Origin: JAHBNG01 sp039028975
GTDB taxonomy: Bacteria; Chloroflexota; Anaerolineae; Caldilineales; Caldilineaceae
DNA length: 64,000 nt
NCBI GenBank assembly: GCA_039028975.1
Contig: JBCCHB010000058.1
Span: 1 to 64,000, forward strand
Direction: 5' to 3'
The translations under genes and the position numbers were made by a program. The notes below the pieces were generated by a model that saw only the letters and a program-made list of their open reading frames with translations, was not told where the DNA came from and did not search any database. This document shows, piece after piece, positions 1-8,128 of the stretch (position 1 is the stretch's first letter; the number at the start of each line of letters is the position of its first letter).

Positions 1-757
1 CGACTGGGTCACTGATGCGTTGATAGCGAGCACTCGTCGATAGCCGAATCCGATCCTCCGTCACATTGTCGCGCCCCTGATGGATCGTCAGGCTGTGGAA
101 CATCAGCACGTCCCCACTACGAAACGGACTCCAGTGCCACACGGTTTCATCGCCGATTAGTTCGCCAGAGGTGACCATTTTGGCGTCTAGATAGCCGCGC
201 TGGTTAGAGCCGCAGGCAACCGCCACGCCACCCAACTCAGAATTACAATCACCCAAAGGAATCCAGACTGTCCAAGTGTCGTGAGCACCACGCACCGGAT
301 GAAAATCCTGATGGGCCTCGGTCGTATGCTCGAAACGGCTTGGGAAGAGGATATGACAGATGTGCCGTGGATGAACAAAGGTCGGCTCACCAAGCAAGGA
401 CTCGATAATGCTGGTGACCTTCTCATGGTGGGGGAAGGCATTGAAGGTGCGCAGGCTGAGAATGTCATTGTATAGGCGTTGCAGTCTAAGTGGAGTCGGT
501 TTGTCGTACTCCAGATCAATGTAGGCCCCTTCTTTACGGATGCCCTCAGTGAGATCGAAGTCAGGGCTGAGCAATTCGTAACAGTCCAAAACTTGCAACA
601 CCTCGCGCCGCACGGGAAGAATGTCGCCCGCGGCAAGTAATCCCGGAAAGTAGAGATAGCCATTTTCGGACGCCCGAGCTTGCAATCCTTTCTGTTTGCC
701 GAGAACATCGCTACAGTCCACAAACGGCTGGACATTTTGCATCTGTACGTTGGTCAT
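1..757 (-). CDS. Phytanoyl-CoA dioxygenase (PhyH) family protein, 3' end beyond window
   Basis: Fe(II)/2-oxoglutarate-dependent dioxygenase of the PhyH family, probably hydroxylating a small organic substrate. Translating the minus strand from the ATG at 757 gives at least 252 residues (MTNVQMQNVQPF...) with no stop before the window edge. The iron-binding HxD triad is visible as TEAHQDFHPVRG, and the distal histidine lies in FHSLTIHQGRDN, followed by an arginine-rich stretch (DRIRLSTSARYQR) that could bind 2-oxoglutarate. The start is supported by AAGGAGC just upstream. The C-terminus is cut by the window. A longer-looking reading frame over 187-735 on the same strand is a shadow without family features. 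The substrate cannot be told from sequence; such genes are abundant in sponge- and soil-associated Chloroflexota and Poribacteria. Confidence 0.85.
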   Translation of the reverse strand, partial: MTNVQMQNVQPFVDCSDVLGKQKGLQARASENGYLYFPGLLAAGDILPVRREVLQVLDCYELLSPDFDLTEGIRKEGAYIDLEYDKPTPLRLQRLYNDILSLRTFNAFPHHEKVTSIIESLLGEPTFVHPRHICHILFPSRFEHTTEAHQDFHPVRGAHDTWTVWIPLGDCNSELGGVAVACGSNQRGYLDAKMVTSGELIGDETVWHWSPFRSGDVLMFHSLTIHQGRDNVTEDRIRLSTSARYQRISDPV

Positions 758-1455
758 GCTCCTTTTTCCTTGTTTGTTCTTTTCATGGTTGATCTCTGCT
801 TTCCCTCTCACTCTATTCTATCTATACTCAGGAGATCGCAATCGTTCAATGAGCACGCCCACGTGCGGCATAAGGCGTGCCTACTCCACTGCGATCTACT
901 GATACTTTCCTACATTATGAAGATTCTTCATAATCTGTGTAATCTCTGTTATTCTTTCTAAAGCTGGATAGTGCCTAAATATCTTAATTCAATTGTAGTT
1001 GGTGTTGATGCTTATCGCAATCTACGAAGATAAGCCACCTCAAATGGGTGTGCAAAATCGGGAGCATCTTATTTTCCGGGCAAACGAAGAAGAATGCGAT
1101 GCACGGTTGGAATACCTGCGAGCCGAATGCATTGCACCCAGTTGGTGATTTCGGCTGCAAAAAGTGGGTTGAACTGGGTGCAATGCATTCTCTCCCACAA
1201 GCTGAGATGCTCCCGCAAAATACGTCTGTTTGACACGTACCACACATTGATATACTATTTACCAGTGCTATATAAAGGCATAAAATAATACCCTATTCCC
1301 CACTCCATGTCTCAGGAAACCTACACCACAAATTGGCTCGCTTTCGCTGCTGCCTTGAAGGAAGGAGGCTTTTGTGCCGAACCTACTTCTGTTCTTTGTG
1401 GCGCAAAACTGATTGGACCACGCTTGATAGTACGCCCAAAAGGAGAACCATTCTC
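758..1455. other. Gene-free spacer with palindromes
   Basis: No gene is supported between the PhyH start and the kinase start. It contains a 9-bp hairpin at 914-934 (attatgaag, loop att, cttcataat), a run of short A/T-rich words like those in the repeats at 19.2 and 63.6 kb, and the palindromic repeat at 1040-1210. The open frames here have no recognisable protein features and follow the palindrome. Confidence 0.6.
1040..1210. repeat. Palindromic repeat with perfect 19-bp arms
   Basis: Arms at 1125-1143 (gaatgcattgcacccagtt) and 1172-1190 are exact reverse complements around a 28-bp loop. A second, looser copy of the same module (gggagcatct, then gaatgcgatgcac) lies at 1057-1110 in direct orientation, and its inverted counterpart at 1200-1213. 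A diverged relative sits at 40990-41115 beside the toxin-antitoxin pair. A REP/MITE-like element is likely. Confidence 0.7.
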
Positions 1456-2391
1456 ATGACAAAACCTATCATCACGGTTGTTGGCAGCTTTGCGGTAGGT
1501 ATGACCATGCGAACTCAGCACATGCCCATCTTCGGCGAGACATTGATTGGTTCTGATTTTGACATGGGGCCAGGTGGCAAGGGATCCAATCAGGCGGTGG
1601 CCACGGCTAGGCTAGGTGCTCAGGCAGCCTTTGCGGGCATCATCGGGGCCGATAAACTGGGTGAAATTGCTACTGACCTTTATGCCCAGGAAGGAGTTGA
1701 TACCACCTATCTGCAAACGACAAGCACAACGGCGACGGGAGTCGGCTTTATCATTCTGAATGAGGTTGGAGAAAATGGCATCATCCTCGACATGGGTGCC
1801 AACGAAGCGATGGACGCGGCGTTTGTCGATCAGCTTGAAGACCAACTTGCCCGTAGCGACGTGGTCATGTCTGTGTTGGAAATCCCGGTCGAGGCCGCGG
1901 CACGGGCCATGGCACTCGGTAAGAAACACGGGGTAAAGACCATCTTAAACCCTGCACCAGCAACCCATCTCGATGAGACCGTGCTGCGCAACGTCGATTA
2001 TCTCACACCCAACGAAACCGAACTGCGTATTCTGCAAGGGTTGTCGGCCGATGACCCAACGCCGACTCTCGACTTAGCCAAGCGGCTTCAGGCACAGGGT
2101 GTAAAAAACTTGATCGTGACTCAAGGAGAAAAGGGTGCCCTTATTCTATCTGAGGCTGGTCAGTATGAAGTGGACGGTATCACTCTCCCCAGGGAAATCG
2201 TAGACACGACAGGTGCTGGGGATGCCTTCAATGGCGGGCTGGCCGTTGCTTTGGCTCACGGACGAGCGCTGCAAGAAGCGGTGCAGTTTGCCTGTTGTAC
2301 GGGAAGGCTGGCCTGTGATCAACTTGGCGTGATTCCTGGCCTGGCGTATCGTGAAGCCGCAGAGCAATTGTATCAAGAAGTATATAAATAA
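1456..2391 (+). CDS. rbsK: Ribokinase-like PfkB family sugar kinase
   Basis: Cytosolic kinase of 311 residues that phosphorylates a sugar or nucleoside using ATP, most like ribokinase (D-ribose to ribose 5-phosphate). The N-terminal PfkB signature GPGGKGSNQAVATARLG and the C-terminal signature DTTGAGDAFNGGLA, carrying the catalytic aspartate and anion hole, are both intact, and length is typical. I start at ATG 1456 because AGGAG lies 10 bases upstream and the protein then begins MTKPIITVVGSFAVGMTM; the frame stays open 123 bases further upstream with no family similarity. It is followed at 2549 by a DUF6807 gene and an MFS transporter, which suggests uptake and use of a carbohydrate or nucleoside. 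Substrate specificity within PfkB is inferred; the symbol is tentative. Confidence 0.85.
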   Translation: MTKPIITVVGSFAVGMTMRTQHMPIFGETLIGSDFDMGPGGKGSNQAVATARLGAQAAFAGIIGADKLGEIATDLYAQEGVDTTYLQTTSTTATGVGFIILNEVGENGIILDMGANEAMDAAFVDQLEDQLARSDVVMSVLEIPVEAAARAMALGKKHGVKTILNPAPATHLDETVLRNVDYLTPNETELRILQGLSADDPTPTLDLAKRLQAQGVKNLIVTQGEKGALILSEAGQYEVDGITLPREIVDTTGAGDAFNGGLAVALAHGRALQEAVQFACCTGRLACDQLGVIPGLAYREAAEQLYQEVYK

Positions 2392-2548
2392 TCGAGATTG
2401 TTCACTCCCCTATGCCGGCTGAGCTTATCGAAGCCGTGTCTCCCCTTCGACAAGCATTCGACTGAGACATTCGGCAAGCTCAGTCGAGTCGCTCACGCCG
2501 AAGTCTCAGGGCACTGAACGACGACAAATAACACTGGAGAACCAACCT
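2392..2548. repeat. TTCGACAAGC-type short palindromes
   Basis: The spacer carries several copies of the widespread word ttcgacaagc / gagcttatcga. It includes a hairpin with arms 2458-2466 (tcgactgag) and 2479-2487 (ctcagtcga). The same word forms the loop of the hairpins at 22271 and 62101. A REP-like element is likely. Confidence 0.6.
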
Positions 2549-3388
2549 ATGTCCAGCCAACCCAACTGGCAATCCCGAATCGAGAATGACTGTCTATTCG
2601 TCGATGATCTATCCCTAGGCCGGGTGATCTTACAGCACAATGCCCGCCCCGGCCTGATGCCCTACATCCATCCGTTGCGCATCGAAGGGGGGAGGGCCTG
2701 TCTGACCGAAGATAGCCCTTGGCACCATCCCCATCAACATGGCATCCAGCTTGCTTTTACGGGTGTCAATGGCTGCGATTTTTGGCATTATCCAGGACAG
2801 CGCGCTGATCAGAGCGTCGGTCTGATCCAGGCTAGCCAGCCGCGTATTCTGAGTGCCGAACCACCAAGCTGGCGGATTGAGACCGTCTGGCGACATAAGG
2901 ATGGCAGCCATCTCCTGGCCGGGCAGCAAGATTGGTCGCTAAGCGCGGCGGATGAGCTTGTCTTTCTGGATCTTGATTGGACGGTACGCGCCATTTCTGA
3001 CTCGGTCATCAAGCAATACCCCTATGGAGGCTTGTTCATCCGGATGCCCTGGCGGAAAGATAGTGGCGCCAGCGTGGTCAATGCCAATGGCCTGAAAGAT
3101 GACGATACCGAACAACAACCCGCGGCCTGGCTCGACCTGTTTATGCCTTTGGAATACAGCGAGGTTGGTGCGGGCATCACCGCCTGCGATCATCCCGATA
3201 ATCCTGGCCATCCCGTAAAATGGCGCGTCGACGGCTCTCGCGGGATCAACCCCTCACCCTGCATCAAGGGCGATATCGAACTGTCTGTGGGCGAGGCTAT
3301 GCGTAATCGCTACCGCTTAATCTTGCATAGTGGGCCGCTTGCTGTCGAGCAGATTGAGGAGTTGTGGGCGACGTATGCGGCATCGTAA
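2549..3388 (+). CDS. DUF6807 (PmoA-like) family protein
   Basis: A 279-residue soluble protein of the DUF6807 family, often auto-annotated PmoA although unrelated to methane monooxygenase subunits. Family-type features are the early RPGLMPYIHPLRIEGG segment and TEDSPWHHPHQHGIQLAFTGVNGCDFWH, a histidine-rich stretch that could form a metal or sugar site. No signal peptide is visible. Such proteins are commonly found in sugar and polyol catabolic clusters next to kinases, oxidoreductases and transporters, as here. The biochemical role is not established. The ATG at 2549 gives the expected family length; upstream is the short repeat region with 'ggagaacc' as a weak ribosome site. The stop TAA at 3386-3388 is also the in-frame stop preceding the next coding region. 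Confidence 0.75.
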   Translation: MSSQPNWQSRIENDCLFVDDLSLGRVILQHNARPGLMPYIHPLRIEGGRACLTEDSPWHHPHQHGIQLAFTGVNGCDFWHYPGQRADQSVGLIQASQPRILSAEPPSWRIETVWRHKDGSHLLAGQQDWSLSAADELVFLDLDWTVRAISDSVIKQYPYGGLFIRMPWRKDSGASVVNANGLKDDDTEQQPAAWLDLFMPLEYSEVGAGITACDHPDNPGHPVKWRVDGSRGINPSPCIKGDIELSVGEAMRNRYRLILHSGPLAVEQIEELWATYAAS

Positions 3389-3487
3389 GGGGCATGGTCG
3401 ATCCGTTCTTTTACCTTACCGAACAATAACTTTAATAAGCTCTGGGCAGCACAAACGGTTTCGCAATTTGGAACCTGGTTAGGTGCT

Positions 3488-4663
3488 TTGGGGCTGTTGG
3501 CGATCTTTCACCTGGATGCGACGCCTGCCCAAATGGGATACCTTGAAACAGCCATGTCCGTTCCTGTACTGATCATTGGTTTGTTTGCTGGGGTCTGGGC
3601 GGATCGATTGCGCCGCCAACCAATTCTCATTTGGGCTGACGGTGGGCGCTTTGTGCTGTTAGCGATGGTTGTTCTTTTGGCTTGGGTCGGATGGCTGCGC
3701 ATCGAATTTCTGTATGTGATTGGCTTTCTGGTTGGATGCTTGGTAACCTGCTTTAACGTAACGTATCGTTCCTATCTGCCAGCCTTAGTCGAACGGCGTA
3801 AATTAGTCATAGCCAATAGCCGACTAAGCAGCAGCGAAGTGGTGGCGGAGATTGCTTCGCCAGGGCTAGGAGGGCTTCTTGTCCAGTTCATTGGTGGGCC
3901 GCTCTTGGTTCTGGTCGATGCGCTCTCATTTCTTTTTTCCGTATTCCTCTTGGGCACCATCCGTATCTCAAGAGAAGGGCCAGAAAACGAAGAGTCTCCC
4001 GTCAGATCTGCTTCTGAAGAATCCCTATCTTTCCGGCAAGATATGAGGGCCGGGTTGCAGGCCGTTGGCAAAAGCCGAATCCTACGCGCTTTACTCATTC
4101 CGCTGGCCATGGGCAACTTCTTTGGCAACTTCTTCGCCCCTCTTTATGCACTCTACGTGATTCAGGATGTTGGTTTGAGCGCTGCCTTGATGGGTCTAAC
4201 CATTGGCGCTGGCGGGCTGGGCGCACTTCCAGCTACATTTATTACCGAGCGTATTGCCGCTGCCCTAGGTGTCGGTAGAACGATGATCACAGCTCGATTG
4301 ATATCTGCTACTTTAGGCTTTTTGATTCCCTTGGCTGCTGGCTGGGATGCCGCCTGGATTGGGCTGGTTCTGCTCCTGATCCCTCAACTGGTAGGCGACT
4401 TCTTTGGCACCATTCACGACATCTTGGCCATAAGTATTCGTCAATCTGCCGCACCAGAGGATATGCTTGGGCGGGTTAACGCTGGATTTGAGGTGGTGAT
4501 AGGAGGGTGCGGCACCGCAGGCATATTGGTTGGCGGGTTACTCGGCAGCGCCATCGGTATGCAAAGTGCACTTTGCATAGCCGTATGGGGCATTTTGCTC
4601 TCAGCCATTGTGCTAGCCCTCTCGCCAGTAGTCAAGCTGAAGGAGATTACAGATGTGATTTGA
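3488..4663 (+). CDS. MFS transporter, start uncertain
   Basis: Integral inner-membrane transporter of the major facilitator superfamily, probably a drug/solute exporter of the MFS_3 (EntS-like) type. About 11-12 hydrophobic segments are visible, with the loop 2-3 signature GVWADRLRRQP and an acidic central loop around EGPENEESPVRSASEESLS. The only in-frame start codon is TTG 3488, which would delete the first half of helix 1. Coding-like sequence (NNNFNKLWAAQTVSQFGTWL) continues upstream in the same frame to the TAA at 3386-3388 without ATG, GTG or TTG. A good ATG lies at 3394 one frame away. A small indel or an unusual start is therefore likely. The gene ends 59 bp before the next one. Confidence 0.75.
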   Translation: MGLLAIFHLDATPAQMGYLETAMSVPVLIIGLFAGVWADRLRRQPILIWADGGRFVLLAMVVLLAWVGWLRIEFLYVIGFLVGCLVTCFNVTYRSYLPALVERRKLVIANSRLSSSEVVAEIASPGLGGLLVQFIGGPLLVLVDALSFLFSVFLLGTIRISREGPENEESPVRSASEESLSFRQDMRAGLQAVGKSRILRALLIPLAMGNFFGNFFAPLYALYVIQDVGLSAALMGLTIGAGGLGALPATFITERIAAALGVGRTMITARLISATLGFLIPLAAGWDAAWIGLVLLLIPQLVGDFFGTIHDILAISIRQSAAPEDMLGRVNAGFEVVIGGCGTAGILVGGLLGSAIGMQSALCIAVWGILLSAIVLALSPVVKLKEITDVI

Positions 4664-4722
4664 TCTGTCTGCCCTGCTGTAATGCCCAGCATTTATCCAC
4701 TATTCTTTCAGAGGAGGAACCA

Positions 4723-6861
4723 ATGGACCCGATAGACCCTACCCAATGGCGCGCCAACTGGCTCAACGACTTCTCCCCCTACGTTGGGCGCGACAAAACA
4801 GTCGCTGCCGAGATCGAGCAGGTCCGCGAGGAATTGCGTCGTACATTGGACGGTCGCATCTTCGAGCGAGAGGGCACCGCTTGGTATCGACAAGCGTACA
4901 CCGAAGCGTTCCTCTTCATGTACGATACCTCTTTCTATGACCGCGAGACAGGGCGCTACCGCATTGATGAAGTTTTGGATGATGGCGAGCGTGAATTCGG
5001 TGGCTATGATATCATTCTGCTGTGGCAATCCTATCCACGCCTGGGCATAGATGAGCGTAATCAAATCGACTACTATCGGGACATGCCCGGTGGTCTAGCT
5101 GGCCTGCGTAGCCTGACCGACCGTGCCCACCAACGGGGCGTGCGCGTCTTTATCAACTACAATCCCTGGGATGTGGGTACCCGCCGCGAAGCAGGGGCCG
5201 AGCCGTTCACCGATCCACGAGGATATCGGGGCAGTTTTGCCGACACAGGCGCACCCGTGGTCGCCGACGCCGAGGCCCTGGCAGAAGTGATTGCGGCCAT
5301 CGGGGCCGACGGCATTTTTCTCGACACCATGCATTCCGACAATCCTGGCTTTATGGCACCCCTCGGGCGGGCCAATCCCAACATTGTTTTTAATCCCGAA
5401 GGGGTGCCGCCACTCGATGCACTCAGCACTATTTCTGGCAGTTGGCTCCAGCGCAGCGCGGTCGCACCCCCTGGCCTCCTGACCATTCGCTGGCTGGAAC
5501 CCCGCTTCTCCTTTCGGGCCATCGACCGCATCTCGCTGGATCGGCGCGACTTTATCCACAAGGCATTTTTTCACGGCTGCGGCTTGGTCATCTGGGAGAA
5601 CATCTTTGGCTGGTGGAACCCTTGGTCCGCGGCGGACCGTGCCCTGCTGCGCCGAGCGGTTTGGGTATTGCGCGAACATACCGAGGCGTTTCAAGACTTG
5701 GATTGGCAGCCCTACATAGCAACCCACCAAGATGGCGTCTATGCCCACCGCTGGCACGCGGGTGACACAACGGTACATACGTTGCTCAACGAGTCCGGTG
5801 AGCCAGTCCATGCGCCAGCCTTGACCGTCCCCTCTACCACGGCAGACGGACGCAGCCTCCGTCATTATGATGTCTGGAACAGTCAGGCGCTTGAGCCAGA
5901 GGAAAGTGAGGATGGGCATCTGCTCTATTTGTCACTGCAACCTGGCGAAGCTGGCTGCGTTGTATCCGCACCAGCCGAATTCTCCATCAGGTTGCCGCCT
6001 GGGCCAGCCAATGAGTTAAAAGGGAATACCCGTGATCGAACCCGCGTCACGCTGGAAGATGTCTCATTGCGTCCAGTAGAGCCTTCAGCGCTTGTGGTTG
6101 ATGGGGAAACGCCAGAGGGAATGGTCGAGATGCCGGGCGGCCCTTACAGATTCTTGGTCCGCCACAACAATTCGACGGTGATGGAAGGGGCTTGCTATGG
6201 CGGCATTGACCACCTCTTAGACAAGAACCATCCGCCTCAACACCTCGATACCGCTCCCTATTGGATCGATAAAACAGAGGTGACCAATGCTGCCTATCGT
6301 GAATTCCTCATGGGGACCCATTATTTGCCCCATGATCTGACCAACTTTTTGCTTCACTGGCAGCGGGCAGCGGGCCAAGAGCAGGAGCCGTGGACCTGGA
6401 CAATTCCATCTGGCAAGGAGCGGCACCCGGTGGTCTGGATTGATCTGGATGACGCGCGGGCCTATGCGCGATGGGCAGGCAAACGCTTGCCTCTTGAGGC
6501 AGAGTGGCAGCGGGCCGGCGGCTTTTCTGTGTGGCCCTGGGGAGACACCTTTGATCCCACCCTATGCAACAGCGGGACCAACGATACCACGCCTGTTGAT
6601 CACTATCCAGGTGGCATCAGCCGCTTTGGTGTTCTGGATATGGCTGGCAATGTATGGGAGTGGACCGAAAGCGAGCGGACAGACGGTCATACCCGCTACG
6701 CCATTATTCGCGGCGGCAGTTACCTCAAAGTAGAGGGCAGCATCTGGTACAACGCCAGCGGCGCGCAGCCCAACGACTGCCATGAGAAGATTTTGCTGAT
6801 GTATCCCGGACTCGATCGGTGTAGCACCATTGGTTTCCGCTGTGTAAAAGATGTTGGCTAA
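4723..6861 (+). CDS. Barrel domain fused to SUMF1/FGE-type domain
   Basis: A 712-residue two-domain protein. Residues about 1-400 look like a glycoside-hydrolase-like TIM barrel (FLFMYDTSFYD, GGYDIILLWQSYPRLG, RVFINYNPWDVGTR, GADGIFLDTMHSDN). From about residue 467 (MVEMPGGPYRFLV) to the end is a SUMF1/EgtB/PvdO-type domain with DKTEVTNAAYREFL, ARWAGKRLPLEAEWQRA, LDMAGNVWEWTES, IIRGGSY and GFRCVKDV. The paired cysteines that bind copper in true formylglycine-generating enzyme are absent between RGGSY and GFRC, so sulfatase activation is unlikely. ATG 4723 follows a strong GAGGAGG site; the frame is open upstream inside the MFS gene but there it is antifunctional overlap. It overlaps the next gene by 11 bp. 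No signal peptide is visible. Confidence 0.8.
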   Translation: MDPIDPTQWRANWLNDFSPYVGRDKTVAAEIEQVREELRRTLDGRIFEREGTAWYRQAYTEAFLFMYDTSFYDRETGRYRIDEVLDDGEREFGGYDIILLWQSYPRLGIDERNQIDYYRDMPGGLAGLRSLTDRAHQRGVRVFINYNPWDVGTRREAGAEPFTDPRGYRGSFADTGAPVVADAEALAEVIAAIGADGIFLDTMHSDNPGFMAPLGRANPNIVFNPEGVPPLDALSTISGSWLQRSAVAPPGLLTIRWLEPRFSFRAIDRISLDRRDFIHKAFFHGCGLVIWENIFGWWNPWSAADRALLRRAVWVLREHTEAFQDLDWQPYIATHQDGVYAHRWHAGDTTVHTLLNESGEPVHAPALTVPSTTADGRSLRHYDVWNSQALEPEESEDGHLLYLSLQPGEAGCVVSAPAEFSIRLPPGPANELKGNTRDRTRVTLEDVSLRPVEPSALVVDGETPEGMVEMPGGPYRFLVRHNNSTVMEGACYGGIDHLLDKNHPPQHLDTAPYWIDKTEVTNAAYREFLMGTHYLPHDLTNFLLHWQRAAGQEQEPWTWTIPSGKERHPVVWIDLDDARAYARWAGKRLPLEAEWQRAGGFSVWPWGDTFDPTLCNSGTNDTTPVDHYPGGISRFGVLDMAGNVWEWTESERTDGHTRYAIIRGGSYLKVEGSIWYNASGAQPNDCHEKILLMYPGLDRCSTIGFRCVKDVG

Positions 6862-7363
6862 ACTCGGCATTACCAGAACGGTTCATGTGGGTGGCCGCAC
6901 GAAATCGGAGCTTATGCAGGCATTGCAGAGAAACTCCATCATGCTGAATGCCTCAGCAGAGAGACTTTTCTCTTGCGAACAGTTCACGACCTCTGAGACT
7001 CGATATCCGTTGACGACTGTCGAACTGACCGTCTGCGATCTTGGCTTTCCTGAGGGCGCTACCATCGCCGAGATCTATGGACGAGTGAGCGAACTTGGTC
7101 TGGCTCTCTGCCCGCTTGAACTGGGACCCCATCTGAGGTTGCAATACCTTGATCAGCCTGAAGGTCAGCGGGGGAGTCCCGTTCGGAGACACCAAGCTCC
7201 TTATGGCTCTATCACCATCGCTTCCGAAAAACTAACCGAAGACGACGACTTTCCCAAAGGCTTCTATTTGCGCCGAATCGAGGGCGTGTTGTGGTTACGA
7301 GGATATCGTTCTGGCCCTGAACATGTCTGGATGCCTGATGACCATTTTATCATTACCAGGTGA
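6851..7363 (+). CDS. Conserved hypothetical protein
   Basis: A 170-residue soluble protein I cannot assign to a function. It starts within the last codons of the preceding gene (11-bp overlap), suggesting translational coupling. The N-terminus GGRTKSELMQALQRNSIMLNASAERLF resembles a small helical module; the rest contains VELTVCDLGFPEGATIAEIY, LGLALCPLELGPHLRLQYLDQPEG and a C-terminal block GFYLRRIEGVLWLRGYRSGPEHVW. Proteins with this ending occur widely in bacteria as uncharacterised conserved proteins (recalled, not checked). There is no transmembrane segment or signal peptide. Confidence 0.7.
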   Translation: MLAKLGITRTVHVGGRTKSELMQALQRNSIMLNASAERLFSCEQFTTSETRYPLTTVELTVCDLGFPEGATIAEIYGRVSELGLALCPLELGPHLRLQYLDQPEGQRGSPVRRHQAPYGSITIASEKLTEDDDFPKGFYLRRIEGVLWLRGYRSGPEHVWMPDDHFIITR

Positions 7364-7366
7364 ACT

Positions 7367-7861
7367 TTGAATCAGCCTAATATTCTGTTTTTCTCTACGC
7401 ATTCATCGATGGTGACCGACTTCCTGTGCCGCCAACAAAGCTCCACCACCGAGCAGACCTGACCGATCATCCCTATTCCAAAGACAATCGCATCGGCTGG
7501 CTGGCTCCAGATTTTGATTTTGAAGATATCGACATGGTGCTGTTGGATAGAAGTGTGGCGTTCCTTGAAAATCATGCCGCCGAATGGCCAAACAATCCGT
7601 TTTTCTTATTTTACTCGATGCAAGGTGTTCATTTGCCTTCTTTTCCTGGCAAAGATTTTGTGAGCAAGACCAACGCTGGGTCTCACAGTGATTTCATTTT
7701 TAAGTTCGACTATGTGGTGGGTGAGTTGCTTAATACGCTAGAGCGGTTGGGGTTGACTGAAAATACCATAGTGATGGTAACCAGCGACAATGGACCAGAA
7801 GTGACCAGTGTGGTACACACGCGTCAGGATTACGATCATGATGGGGCGAGGCCCTGGCGTG
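7367..7861 (+). pseudogene. Sulfatase remnant (frameshifted, internally deleted)
   Basis: The first frame, from TTG 7367, reads NQPNILFFSTHSSMVTDF, like a type I sulfatase N-terminus, and stops within 30 codons. A second frame from about 7436 reads FFLFYSMQGVHLP and NTIVMVTSDNGPE, the alkaline-phosphatase/sulfatase core with the metal-binding DN pair, then HDGARPWRG. The part that should hold the C-x-P-S-R sulfatase signature is missing, and the gene breaks into unrelated sequence near 7860. It lies 3 bp after the stop of the preceding gene. An intact sulfatase is over 400 residues, so this is a decayed copy. Confidence 0.8.
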
Positions 7862-8113
7862 GAGCGTGTTATCGTCGTCGAGGCCAAAAACGACGAAATG
7901 GAGCACGGATTTCGGCAGCTATCTGCTGAATTGATTGCTACAGCAGAACAGATGAACATCTCAGAGCTATATGGAGTGGTGACGACCGGCGAATAGTGGC
8001 GATTTGGGCTGTTAAATGCGTCAACCAAGACAATTACACGGGATTCCAATAGCTTTGTGGCACCCGCAGGGTTAGATGATTTATTGGCTGTTTTGCTTGG
8101 GTTAATGGGATAG
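7862..8113 (+). pseudogene. C-terminal remnant of a PD-(D/E)XK-like nuclease
   Basis: Directly after the sulfatase piece, another frame reads ERVIVVEAKNDEMEHGF, RQLSAELIATAEQ and ELYGVVTTGE, then an in-frame TAG at 7994-7996, then WRFGLLNASTKTITRDS continuing to TAG 8111-8113. This resembles the end of uncharacterised restriction-like nucleases (E-x-K, then GVVTDG-WRFG). With no N-terminus and an internal nonsense codon it cannot be functional. The abrupt join inside the sulfatase suggests an old deletion or illegitimate recombination. Confidence 0.65.
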
Positions 8114-8128
8114 GATGAGCCGTACACA

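Noticed and set aside
187..735. A 182-codon minus-strand frame
   Set aside because: It is a shadow of the PhyH gene, which runs in another minus-strand frame from 757 off the window edge with intact iron ligands.
5095..5919. A 274-codon minus-strand frame opposite the barrel-SUMF1 gene
   Set aside because: No family features, no ribosome site; explained by codon bias of the gene on the plus strand.
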